Shown here piece by piece: positions 1-10,455 of a DNA stretch of 64,000 nt; within the stretch, counting starts at the first letter, position 1; each line of letters starts with the position of its first letter. The stretch lies in the NCBI GenBank assembly GCA_033558025.1, contig JAUCEF010000014.1:1426001-1490000 (forward strand), written 5' to 3'. The notes beneath the pieces are model-generated. The model was not told where the DNA came from, did no database searches, and saw only the letters and a program-made list of their open reading frames with translations. The DNA is from Phytophthora sp. 'mugwort' (lineage: Eukaryota; Oomycota; Peronosporomycetes; Peronosporales; Peronosporaceae). Made by a program: the position numbers and the translations under genes.

Positions 1-879
1 CGATTTCAGCGTTGTTTACATTTCTGGATTGTGCACGACCATCGTCGACGGGCTCGGAGGCGTCGGCAGTCGGCGTGTAGGCCGACGAATCCGTGTTGGG
101 GGGTGTACAAGCCATTGCTGATTCCCAGATTCCCATGCGAGCGGTGGGATAGGAGACACAACCACTGGTAGATCAGGAATGGAACCTGCATTGGAGGCGT
201 TGATGTCAGCGCTGATGCTGCCACCGAGAGCCGATGCTCCTCCGGCCCAGATGCATCAGCGAAGTCGCCGCGTGCTTGGGGTCGACAAGCCTGTTGAATA
301 TGCAGTTGTACGGTGTTGGCGGCGGTTGTTCCTTCAGTGGCGTGGCATTCGCCTGTTCGGTTGAAGACAAATTGAGGAGTGGTGACAACGAACCACGGAG
401 CGAGTGCTGTGGCTTTGTGGGACTCCATCTCGAGGGCTGCGCTTCGCCAATGAACTTATCAGATCACGTTGGGCGAAGTTTCCGTTGGTTAGCCCGACTT
501 TAGGAAACGCCATTGCTAAGATGGATGAGCAACGCGGTGATGACTTCTGCTCACAACTCTAAACGGAACAAACTTCCCTAATAAACACGTTTACGCTGCA
601 ACAAATGCGCTTAGCTGGTGGTAGCGGAAGGGGTTGTATTGCGCTGTGATGCAATAAGCGCCACGCGCACTAGTCGACACCGCAATCGTCGCGCCGTGGA
701 AAATGTACGCTTACCGTTTCATAGCAGTTGCCGATCGAAGTTGAGTCGCAAAATATGGAATGGGCGCTCTGCCGCCAAATATTTTACCTTTTCCTTGTGT
801 CTGCATTAAATCTAGCAGCCCGATCTAAAGGCTGACCAACAAAACAATCGCCGCGAAAGGTCGCCGACAAGTCGTATGA
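1..879. other. No recognisable gene
   Basis: Mixed-composition sequence. Open frames up to 140 codons occur on both strands, but they overlap each other and show no domain, signal peptide or codon pattern I recognise. The right part may be the diverged 5' portion of the hAT-like relic that becomes recognisable from about 900. Nothing firm can be assigned. Confidence 0.5.
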
Positions 880-2130
880 CCTAAGGTGGGTCCGATCTGC
901 ATACGAGCCGCAAAAATCTACCTTGTGTTTGGCTGGTGGACCGACAAGTTCACCCACTACGTTGCGGTATTCGCCGTGGTTGCCTACGGCAATAGAGTCC
1001 ATGAGGTGTTGCTCGGCTTCTCTACCGCTCGATTAAAGTTCTACACAGGCGGTTACGTAGAGAGAAGGTCACCGGAGGGTCTGGTCACGGTTTCGAGTCC
1101 GCGCCCAAGATAGTCGCAGTTGAAGCGCCAAGCCAAGCGCTCTGAGCGGCGCAATGGCTGTTATTTCTATAATTCCCCTCGTACTAATCATTACTACTGT
1201 GTGCGTCATAGTGATCGTTCTTCTTAATGATGTTGTCGTCGCCGTCTACAGTGCCCTGGCTGGCCACATGCACGAGGTCGCTCACCTAGCCAGAGGTGAC
1301 CTAAAACCGCGCAATCCTGCTTGACACTGCTGCTTTCTGATACAGACACGCCAATCTATCCGCGTCCTCGCTCGCGTGCCGTGCAATAAGGTTCAAGATC
1401 GATAGCGAGACCAGACTCACCGGTGACCCTTGTTCTAAACTGCCACACAGCCGAGGGGTACTAAGAATTGATCGCCTTCATGTTACAGTTTACAACCGGA
1501 GCTTGCATAACGTGACCGCACTCGTCGGAGACAATTGTTCGAAGAACAAAGCAACCGCGGATTTACTGGGTGTTCACTGCTTGGGTGCTCTTATCACAAG
1601 CTAAACGTAGCGACTAAAAAAATGGTGAAGAAGCAAGCGGGTGCAGAAGCAGCAATTGCTAGTGTACGACCTATGGTGACAAAGGCGGCATACCTCAGGC
1701 GGCTTCTGCACTGATGAATCCGACCAAGGTGCTCCCCTTTAGACAACGGCAGGCACGTTTCCTCCACCTACCGGATGATTCAGCGTTTTCCAGAGCGAAT
1801 GTGACCTGAGGCTAGTCGACGAAGCGGAAGTACGGCGAAGGCTCAAATTTAATGCTTGAGAGATCTGTTGACTATTCTCGGGAAGTTCGACTCCATCATG
1901 GTCGACTCGCAGACTCCGGCGTCACACCAGGAGGTCGTCTGAAATTTTGCTCGATGACTTCCCTCAGTTTTCCAACTATTTTGCCTAAGATGCTGGCTTC
2001 GTGCGAAATCGAAGGTTGGATATGCTGCGAACAAGGTGTTGAACACATCGGGTGAACTTTCGCAGGCTGAGCACGTGCTGGTGAAGCAATATGAGTCACA
2101 ACAACTAACGCTCCTCACCGTGTTAGTTTG
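880..2130 (+). pseudogene. hAT-like transposase relic
   Basis: A decayed DNA-transposase coding region read on the plus strand in several frames. Around 925-1025 it translates to a block containing FTHYVAVFA and NRVHEVLLGFS. Around 1500-1600 it gives VTALVGDNC followed by KNKATADLLGVH. Around 1750-1800 it gives SSTYRMIQRF. This order (RNase H-like strand, GDNC-type block, then a W/TRWSST-like block) is what hAT-type transposases of oomycetes show. Stops and frame changes separate the blocks, so no functional protein is made. A downstream part (1850-2120) reads as a plausible hAT C-terminal helical region, with less certainty. No terminal repeats or 8-bp target duplication were found. The family assignment rests on motif recognition only. 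Confidence 0.55.
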
Positions 2131-2977
2131 GGGAAACCAGACCTTAGTCCGGAGAGGTTCACGAACGCAAAATCCGGATGGTGGAGCGTGTTGTTAATTG
2201 TCAAGACATTCGGTACATGTTTGGTACACTAACATAGGTTTAACGGCTTTTTAGCATTGTGAAGTGTGTCGTGGGCGACCATTGCCGCTCCACGAGCCCG
2301 TGTATAGCCCATGGATGTTCAGAAACATCATGTTCCTAGGACATCACGTATTACAGACAAGCAAGGCCGTCGTAGTTCGCAATTCTCAAATGTCAAATGC
2401 ATACACAAGTGGTAATCTCTCGTGAGTACGGAACCCCAAACTGCACCCGTCGAGGACTGTGCTCGAGCAATTCAATACAGCATTGCAATATTTATCATAC
2501 AGCAGTACCACATTGCAGTACATCAGTCGGCTTCAATAACGTATTGCTTTGCAAAACTGGGCACGGCGTGCACACCAATACATTTTTTCATATATGTACA
2601 TATATATAGCCAAGACAACAAATTTCCTGGACGGCGGCTGCTGCCGTCTAGGAATTTGCGTCGAGCGCGACCACTTCCTTGCATCCCTGCCGCGGCCACA
2701 CGATCCGGTTTAGGAACGTAAATTATTTGCAACCAATATTGGGTTACCGAGTTCTAAACTTCAATATAATATATTCACGGTTTCGGTAAAAGCAACTTAT
2801 CGCCGATAACCTGCTCAACCCATATCATCCATAACGCAGAACATTTCTTCGTTGAGCAATATTGGTGACAATTTGAGAAGACGACAAATACAGGGGCCTG
2901 GTACGCGCGTTTGTTTAACGAGCTGTCAGCTCGCGCAACTTTTGTTAGAGTGTAAATGTTGAAGTATGATATACGAC
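2131..2977. other. Intergenic, AT-rich, no gene seen
   Basis: Sequence between the hAT relic and the piggyBac element. It contains short overlapping frames with no recognisable product, and TA-rich runs near 2580-2610 and 2760-2775. No repeat pair or RNA gene was recognised. Confidence 0.5.
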
Positions 2978-2981
2978 TTAA

Positions 2982-2996
2982 CCCCTACAAACCGGA
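2982..2996. repeat. piggyBac 1 left terminal inverted repeat
   Basis: CCCCTACAAACCGGA directly inside TTAA at 2978-2981. It matches the right-end repeat at 7374-7388 at 13 of 15 positions when that is read on the other strand. Confidence 0.85.
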
Positions 2997-3011
2997 GATC
3001 AAAAGGTAAAC

Positions 3012-3033
3012 TTAACCTGCATATGCAGGTTAA
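3012..3033. repeat. 22-bp perfect palindrome in piggyBac 1 subterminus
   Basis: The sequence TTAACCTGCAT is followed immediately by its reverse complement ATGCAGGTTAA. It begins and ends with TTAA, the piggyBac target, and lies 15 bp inside the left terminal repeat. It may be a subterminal transposase-binding site or the footprint of a second end, which is inference. Confidence 0.8.
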
Positions 3034-3494
3034 TTTGACTTGACGTTTGTATGAAACGGGATAGGGATCTGAACAGGGATTTGGGTTATAGTGTTAGAGC
3101 TGCCTTAATCTTGCATACCCCGCATATTCCATCCACTGTTATAGTGCATAGTGCAGCGTATGGCAGAAAGTGACGGGGCAGTCACTGACAGCCCGTGAAC
3201 AGAACCAGCACGTCCTAAACTCCTCATTTTCAAAAAAAGTTGAAATTAAAACTTCCCATACAAATTTTCACATTCGAAGTTGGGGGGGGGTCACCTCTAC
3301 AAGGTAACGCAATCATCTGTAAACTGCAACCTTGAGTGAAAAGATGAGGTTCAGGCTGCGTGCAGGATGAGCATGCGTGAAGATATGCGAAACGTGCTGT
3401 ACTTTAAAGTGTGTTGTAGCTACCCGGATACACTTTGCGAAGTTCTATCCTGCATTTATTCAGTTTAGCGGCAGGATAATATGCAGCTTGGTGC

Positions 3495-6400
3495 CTACGG
3501 GTTAGCCGGAGTACCCCGCGTCGATGGAGTACCTGGTAACGCTTGACTTGCCTTGACACGTACTCGAATACCTCTGTTATTCTCGACTGGGATCAGCTTT
3601 CCGTTCATCCATTCCGTATGCCACATATCCCAGCACGTCATTCTCGCTCCCCGGACTTCACGCCGCGCACGCATGCAGAGAAAGATTAGCCCCGTAGTGT
3701 TGCAGTCGCTGCAGTAGAACGTTGTTGTGGATGCTCGCTGTGTGTCGGTCCGGACAACAAGCAGACCTTGCATGTCCGCTGTCGCCGTTTTGCCTGTGAT
3801 GTTTCATTTCGCAATTCGTCACTTTGGCGCGGTTTGTGCTTTGATGCGTGGGTGGTGTCGGTCGAAAGGGGCTGGTACGCTGGTTCGGAAGATTGGCGCT
3901 GCGCGCCCAAAGTCTTGGCTTCGCACATATCTGCCGGCTGCAACTGGCACAACTGGAGATGTAATCGCTTCATATACTTCACGTGTAAGTAGCTGAGACT
4001 CCTTGCTCTTGTGGTGAGCCTTGTGAACGATGTACCCATTCAGCATGGCCAGGTCAATCAAACCCAGCACCAACGACGTGTAGCACTTGCGAAAACGGAG
4101 GGCGCGCTGGAGTGAGTACCGTTGGAGGCGCAACTGGTCATGGACACCCACGCCCCCCCCCATGAAGGCGTGGTAGTCCTTCACCAGGCACGGCACTTCC
4201 ATTTGGCTTGGCCCGTCCTGACTCACGGAGCTGTCAATCTCGAGGCTTCCACCAGTATAGAGAAAATGAAATGTACGGGGCGAGAATCCCACCAGCTTAT
4301 CGCCTTAATGTTAGGCACCAACTTGGACGTTGCGACCTTGAACGAACCACGTACAATAGAAGCCGGTCGAGGTTTTTTTCTTCTCTATGACTTGCTTGCA
4401 ATAGCCGAGCCGGTTGTTCATGATAGTTCCGACGCAGTAGAAGCCCATAAGCAGCAACTGAACTGCCAGCGCCACAGATGTATAAAAGCGATCAATCACC
4501 ACTAACCGCATTCCTTGCCTTCTCGCGTCAGGACCGAACAGCTTCGAGCAGGTTTCGGACCACGACGGCAGGCCCTGACTTCATGTCTGGTTTGTGTGCG
4601 TCGCTTGCGTGCTTTTTCTTGCCGCAGTAAACCTCAAAGCTGTTGATATGCAGGATAGTAGCATCAATTCCTGTTAGTGTAATCTGCATAATACAGCATA
4701 ACAATTTTTATCAACCAAAAAAAAAGTTACCGAATACAGTACGCGGTGACGGAACTGCATACCATGAAGAGCGTCATGCCCCATTTGTGGGGTTTGCCCT
4801 TCATGTTCACCCGCATCTTGACGAAACTCGATCGACGAGGCAGAACCGCTTCGTCAAAGGCAAAGTGTGCGGGCGCAACGCACCCACGCGCAAACGTTCG
4901 CTGTAGCACTTCGACAACCTTGCCTATCTTCCAAGCATGATCAGTCAGTGCGCGAGGGTCGTTGTTCGGGTTGAAGTGGAGATTCCGCGATATCTCCATG
5001 AATCTATCGCGATGCAGTACAGATCCAAAGCAACCGCGTGAAATACCACCTTCATCCGTCGTTTTCCAATGGTTAGATAGTTTTCACGGTTAGGAGCAAT
5101 ATAGTCCTTGCCGCCAGCAGACCCACGAAGTTGCATAGTTCGTGTGGTTGAATCGGCTTCATCCCTTCCAACTCGTGCTGGATGTCACATCTAGTCTTCT
5201 TCGATAGTGCGGAATTCAGCCGTTGCTTCTTTCGATAGCGCTGGTACGCCTCGTGAACACGCCGAGGAAGCATCTCCCGGTGGTAGTCGTTTGAACATAC
5301 GCCAATGTGCTGCCACAGTACCACTTGCATGAAGTAAAATAATAGCGCAACGGGGGAGTCACATCGTCGTAGAACTTCTGCCGTAGTCCCCTAGTATCCT
5401 TGGCGCAAACCAGGGTAACTCCTTATATTTTGTAAGGCGTCATGAGGTGTTCGTGAATGTCTGATTCAACGACGTCATCTCACCCCGTGGTCGACATGTT
5501 GCACAAGACAGCGTTTTTCAAGTTTCCAGCCAGTACTTCGTCTTCTCCGCCGAAGCTGTCCAGAAAGCTTTCCGCGAAGAGAATCTCGGCAGCAATTTCG
5601 GTTTTGGTTTCATCAGGATCGTCACGAACATCTTCAGGTACTCAGAATGAATTATTCTCATCTTTCGAACCGTACTCTCCTGTCTCCACGTCATCCCTCT
5701 GCTTCATCGCCCGAATCCATGGTGCCGAACAGAGCTGAGCTTTCACTGTCATCTACCTTGTTCAATTTCATCATCGTTGTCGGCTAACAGCTCACTCCCC
5801 AGTGCGTTTCCACGACCTTCATCATCGTCCGCTACATAATAGAAAACGAAGCAGTTAGTATAACATTATGGATACAGTGCAGCATCCTAAAACTCAACGT
5901 TAACGTCGCTCCGTCCGTCCGTCTGTCACACTATAACGTGATTCTAGCCACAATCTCATTGGCTGCCGAGCGCAGCGAAGGCGGGCCGCCGTTGGCTAAA
6001 ATATCATGCCTGCCGAGCGAAGGCGGCCCTCATTCGATAAAACAATCTTTCGCCGAAGGCGGCCATTGGTGGAAATATAATTAAACGATTGGTTGAAAAT
6101 AAAATAAAATATTTATGGTGGGCCTACCCGCCTCCACTGGGGTTCAATGGGCTTTCAATATACTGGGACCAAAACTAAACCCACCGCCGCGTACGCGGCG
6201 GCGCTCGGCTAGTACCATGCAGCATACCGGACACCATATCAGACATCATACCAGCCAGCATAATATACAGTATAACATATCATCGTTGGAGTCGCTTCGT
6301 ACTCCAGGCAAATCCCAGAGTCATCGTCAAGCACGAACAAAATGCTTGAACATGCATCGTCGCTATCATTGACGTCGTCACCTTGAACATGAGGTGAAGT

Positions 6401-7055
6401 CGCAATTAGTTCTTGGGAACTGGGTGGTGGGGTTCGAGCTGGTGTCCTTGCCCTTGGTCCCGGAGGTTGCATCAGTGCGGGTCGCGTAGATTTTTTTTTG
6501 ATGACCTCATTCCATTTCCGCTGACGTTGAACAGTAGCAGGTGACGTTATAGTTGTGGTACTGCAACACGGGGCATGATCACCAGCAGGTGCATCAGCTG
6601 TACATACCGTGGCGATAGGTGCGCAGTCCTCAGCTGCACGTGCACCTTCACGTGCCTCTGCTACTTCTATATCGGCAGTATAGGTATCGCGAACTACTTG
6701 GGCAGCAGCAGCAAGCTGAGCATCACCTGGTACAAGCGTGGTGGTCGTGGCGCTAGACGTTGGAGCAGCTCCACCTGCTTGGTTCCGCAGCACTACAAAA
6801 GGCATAACACTAACTTTTAAATCAGCCACTATATATAGGAGCATTCAAACGTAACTTACGGTTTGCGTAGTACTCAAGCACTTCCTCTTCGCCCAGGAAG
6901 TAGTCGATGCCGTTCGTGCCATTGCGGTATCGGTTCAGTCGAATTTTGTACCGGTACTTCTCGTCCAGACTGCGTGCCGGTGGTGCTTTGCCCGTCCAGC
7001 CTTGACCTTTGAGTTCCTTCCAAACGGACTTGATTGAAAGGTCCCACCCCGTCAC
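3495..7055 (-). pseudogene. piggyBac-type transposase, broken (element 1)
   Basis: Minus-strand coding pieces in the order of a piggyBac (DDE_Tnp_1_7 type) transposase. The N-terminal piece is 7055-6822, with KGQGWTGKAPPARSLDEKYR. An Ala/Thr-rich acidic stretch follows at 6844-6239, then a second acidic stretch at about 5840-5640. The catalytic domain pieces are 5330-5073, 4999-4727 (FDEAVLPRRSSF, KPHKWGMTLF), 4511-4311 (VIDRFYTSVALAV) and 4292-3819 (DYHAFMGGG then HDQLRLQRYS, RFRKCYTSLVLGL). The Cys-rich C-terminus is 3773-3495 (FYCSDCNTTGLIFLC). The first catalytic Asp is present in VIDRF. The normally conserved Asp of the GGVD motif reads Gly (GGGVGVHDQ near 4140-4165). At least five frame changes or stops separate the pieces. 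About 300 bp of non-coding sequence (5850-6200) splits the acidic region and could be an intron or an insertion. Confidence 0.8.
5945..6075. repeat. Short repeat cluster with ATTGG boxes inside piggyBac 1
   Basis: Three copies of a GC-rich unit ending in CGAAGGCGG(G)CC occur near 5966-5987, 6011-6028 and 6049-6065. They are interleaved with ATTGG or GTTGG motifs (inverted CCAAT-like) near 5968, 5992, 6065 and 6091. The block lies between the two acidic coding pieces of the transposase. It could be a regulatory spacer or intronic repeat; the role is unknown. Confidence 0.5.
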
Positions 7056-7373
7056 CTCGCTATCGCAAAATTTTGCCTATCGGCCGCACCATTGTATTCT
7101 CCTCTCGACTTGTACCCCTCGCCCGCAAATCCTCGAATGAGGCGAATTTGGTAAAGGCGGAGGAGGGGGCCGACTGAGAGCGACTCGTTTGGTGCCCATT
7201 ACCTCCGCAAAATGATATAAATCTCATGGGCACAGATGTTACCTGTCAAAAGCTATACTTAAATTTAGACAAACACTGATCCCACCCTCGTAAGAAAAAG
7301 AAAGGTATGCTTGAGCGACGGAAAATACTCACCATACAAACTCCAAGTTTATTTTTGCTCCATATATGCAGCA

Positions 7374-7388
7374 TCCAGTTTGGAGGGG
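7374..7388. repeat. piggyBac 1 right terminal inverted repeat
   Basis: On the minus strand this reads CCCCTCCAAACTGGA, directly inside TTAA at 7389-7392. It pairs with the left repeat at 2982-2996. Confidence 0.85.
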
Positions 7389-7392
7389 TTAA

Positions 7393-8355
7393 ATCACCAG
7401 CCTAGGTTAACAATATTGATGGCGCTTGTTGAGTTTCAGCGTCGACTTGAGTACGTGCAAACGCAGAGTGATCGGGGTGTCTGATGAAAGATGGGACCTC
7501 GTGATTTACGTTATCTTCTGTATGAGATGGAGTTGCGCACCGTCGCCATGCCTGCTGCCAGTGGAGGCGCTCAAAGTGACGGAAATTGCGCTGGTGGATT
7601 GATTGTTTAGGCTGGAGCAGCAGCTGGGACGTGTAATCAGTTAGTCAATCTCTCCAGCGCTCCGCAAAAAAAATGTGAACTCTTGCAACGGTCTCAACAA
7701 AGAGAGGAGTTGGCAGTATCGCTGTACATCGTTGTCCCCTGCCTTTAACTTTTTCCGAGGCTTAGTCTCGACCAAGTAATGCGGCTATAGGAATATACAA
7801 CCTTGATTCATGAAATAACTGTCCCTGTTTCTTAGCTGCATTTTCCATTTCCAGAGTATATCGACTTCGATACCGCGCCGCTGCATCAACTTTGTTTTTT
7901 TCGGGTACCTAAAAATGTCTGGAATGGAAATAAAAAAGCAGAAGGGTTAAGCTGTTGACTCTAGTGCGTTATATATTTTGAACTTAAACTATTTGATAGC
8001 TGTAACACAATGCAGTATTATCATTGTCAAGCTTTGGTTATGTATCCCCTTACGTAACTTTTGCTTACTCGCTTTCGACAAGCGCTCGAATTGGCATGAG
8101 CTGATAGATCGAGTGTTTGGACACAGAATATGGTGTTGTCGACGCCTGCATGAAATCTTATCACAACTACAAGTAATATTCATATATTGTATCTATTTGT
8201 TAATACTTTAAATATTAGATGATGCATATTAAATATTAAACGTTTTAGAAGTATAAATGCTATTTATTCAGTAGTACTATGAATATTAAAAGGATTATGC
8301 ATTTCGTAATTTTCATTAGTTTTGTCGGAGTCTTACGACCAGCCAGCTGGTTCCA
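7393..8355. other. Intergenic upstream of mannanase A, no gene seen
   Basis: About 960 bp between the piggyBac right end and the region upstream of mannanase A that resembles its paralogs. The last 300 bp are very AT-rich (8170-8300). Unlike genes B, C and E, gene A does not carry the 44-bp distal upstream block here, and similarity to the other mannanase upstreams starts only near 8360. No coding sequence is supported. Confidence 0.55.
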
Positions 8356-8463
8356 CAGCAAGACAAGCAATGCAGACCAGCCTTTACGTCATGCTTCTCT
8401 CTGCCAAGAAATGAATTTACTACGGTCTCTCCGCTGCAAGCTCTTCGCGTTCCATCACTTGAG

Positions 8464-8480
8464 TCACTTGCAAACTTTCG
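8464..8480 (+). promoter_or_regulatory. Putative oomycete core promoter of mannanase A
   Basis: TCACTTGCAAACTTTCG, 25 bp before the ATG, resembles the oomycete initiator followed by its flanking CAWTTTNYY-type element. The same string lies at the same distance from the start in all five mannanase genes. This predicts a short leader. No transcript data are available. Confidence 0.5.
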
Positions 8481-8504
8481 AGCTACTACACGAATCGAGT
8501 TGAA

Positions 8505-10313
8505 ATGAAGGTTTTCGCTACTGCCGCATCGCTTCTTGCGTCTCTGACCGTCCAAACCGCCACGGCCGGCTACGTGACGACGTCGGGCACAAACTTCGAG
8601 TTGGACGGCAACCCGTTCTACATGTTTGGCACCAATGCATACTGGGCCTCGGAGACCGCTTGGGTGAGCTGTAGTAGCTCCTCCTACTTTGAGTTGGCTG
8701 CGTATTGACTAATCTCTTGCTTGTGCCGCTGCAGAGCACGACGGACCTGGCTACGATCTTCAACACCATGGCCAAGCACGACCTGACCGTGTGCCGTACG
8801 TGGGGATTCGCCGACAGGACGGAGGCCGGCTCGGCGCCAAGCAACATCGTGTACCAGTTGTGGGAGAACGGCAAGGCCACCGTCAACACTGGCGATAACG
8901 GACTCGGTTACTTCGATAAAGTCGTCGCTGCAGCTAAGGCTGCCGGTGTTAAGCTGGTCGTGCCGTTCGTGAACAACTGGGCCGATTACGGCGGCATTGG
9001 TGAGTTTGTTCAGAGATTTGGATGGTTTAGTCGACGACTAACCGAAGTTTGCTTTGTACCTTTCAGATGTGTACGTCCAACAGCTCGGAGGCAAGTACCA
9101 TGACGACTTCTACACGGACGAGACGATCAAGGCTGCGTACAAGAACTTCGTCAAGACGTTCGTGGAACGATACGCTAACGAGGAAGTTATCATGGCGTGG
9201 GAGTTGTGCAATGAGTGCCGTTGCGCGGGTTCTGGGACTCTGAAGGAGTCGGGCAAGTGCAACGCCGCGACGCTTACAGACTGGATGACCGAGATGTCTT
9301 CGGTGAGTTTCTACTACTTATCTTGGTATGAGTAAGGCTCAGTACCAAGCTAACCCGTTTTTGTTCATGTACCGCAGTACATTAAAACGCTCGACTCAAA
9401 CCACCTTGTGGCGTCGGGAAGCGAGGGCTTCCTGAATACGGACAGCAGCGTGTACACGTACTCCGGTCCTTCGGGTGTCGACTTCGATGCCAATCTCGCC
9501 ATTAAAAGCATCGACTACGGTGCTTACCACGCGTACCCAGACACGTGGGGAGTGGACGCAGCTAAGGCGGAATCGTGGGGTATCAAGTGGATCGACGACC
9601 ACGTGGCCTCAGGCAAGACGGCTGGGAAGCCTGTTGTTCTTGAAGAGTATGGTATCAAGACGCGTGACTCGACGACCTACTTGGCCTGGAGCAACGAAGT
9701 GCACACTTCCAAGTCAAACATGCAATACTGGCAGTTCGGCGTCAAGTCGCTCAGCTCGACGGATGACGGCTACACGATCTACGACGAGGACGACATGTTC
9801 GCCACTGTAATTGCCACCGCTGCCGCCAAATTTGCGTCTCTTAGTGGCTTGTCAACGTCGAACTCGACTTCAGCAGTCGACACGAGCACAAGCACAGCTT
9901 CTAGTACCGCCTCGAGCGATAATGCCGAAGCCAGCGTTGCCGGAGACGCCAGCTATAGCGAGGAGACGAAAACGTCGATTTCGACGGAAGCCCCTACGGC
10001 GACAACCGCCACGCCCACGGCCGTGAATGCTTCCTCAGACACCGCCGATGAATCAGCCACTGACTCAACCACTGGCTCCGACACGACCACAACGAGCACC
10101 GATGCTTCGTCGGACTCCACCACCACTGCCACATCGACGGCTTCGAGCACCGATGCCTCATCGGATACGACGGCTCCCAGCACCGAGACGTCGACTGATT
10201 CCACGACCCGCGAGTCAACGTCCGGATCAGACTCGATCTCCGCGACTACCACCTCCGCCTCTGCTGCGACTATAGCCAAGGACAAGTGCTCATTCCGTCG
10301 TCGCCGTGCTTAG
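8505..10313 (+). CDS. Secreted GH5 endo-beta-1,4-mannanase-like enzyme A, Ser/Thr tail
   Basis: Four exons: 8505-8663, 8735-8999, 9067-9302 and 9378-10313, joined at GT..AG introns of 71, 67 and 75 bp (phases 0, 1, 0). The product is 531 aa. Residues 1-21 form a signal peptide (basic start, hydrophobic core, cleavage expected after TATA). Residues 22-375 form a GH5 TIM-barrel with the features expected of subfamily 7 mannanases: CRTWGFAD (Arg74), the acid/base Glu191 in [11 protein letters not shown] at 271-273, the nucleophile Glu310 in VVLEEYG, and an aromatic platform Trp338 in MQYWQFG. From about 378 a Ser/Thr/Ala-rich tail of some 140 residues with repeated TDASSD motifs ends in a basic KCSFRRRRA. 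The tail is probably O-glycosylated and may tether the enzyme to the wall. The enzyme would cut plant mannans or galactomannans outside the cell. Mannanase rather than glucanase activity is inferred from motif similarity. Confidence 0.88.
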
Positions 10314-10455
10314 AGGACTGGTCGACCAACAAGTTGTTAAATGTTTCTCGAGAGAGAATGCTTGCGTAAATGGAATTCCACACCTGGAATGAGTTGTTGA
10401 GGACAGATGAGCTTGCTTAAATTCATGGTAACAGCCATCCACACATACATTCGTA

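Larger units (their letters stand above)
2978..7392 (-). mobile_element. piggyBac-like DNA transposon 1 with TTAA ends
   Basis: A 4.4-kb element with both ends visible. Each end is the piggyBac target TTAA (2978-2981 and 7389-7392), followed inward by a 15-bp imperfect terminal inverted repeat (left CCCCTACAAACCGGA at 2982-2996; right, read inward on the minus strand, CCCCTCCAAACTGGA at 7388-7374). A second subterminal stretch around 3037-3052 (ACTTGACGTTTGTATG) also has an inverted match near the right end. Inside lies a decayed piggyBac transposase on the minus strand. PiggyBac elements insert at TTAA and duplicate it, which the two flanks fit. The ends are far better preserved than the coding region, so this copy could still be mobilised in trans, although that is inference. 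Confidence 0.85.

Noticed and set aside
6..428. 140-codon minus-strand frame at the left edge
   Set aside because: Overlaps other frames, has no recognisable motif and no coding support.
1850..2060. Possible RXLR-type effector
   Set aside because: The neighbouring blocks fit a hAT transposase relic. No signal peptide followed by RxLR was found, and none was seen elsewhere in the window.
9953..10285. 110-codon antisense frame over the Ser/Thr tail of A (and its twin at 21025-21357)
   Set aside because: A valine/serine-rich shadow of the repetitive TCN/ACN codons in the sense frame. It has no domain and is conserved only because the sense gene is.
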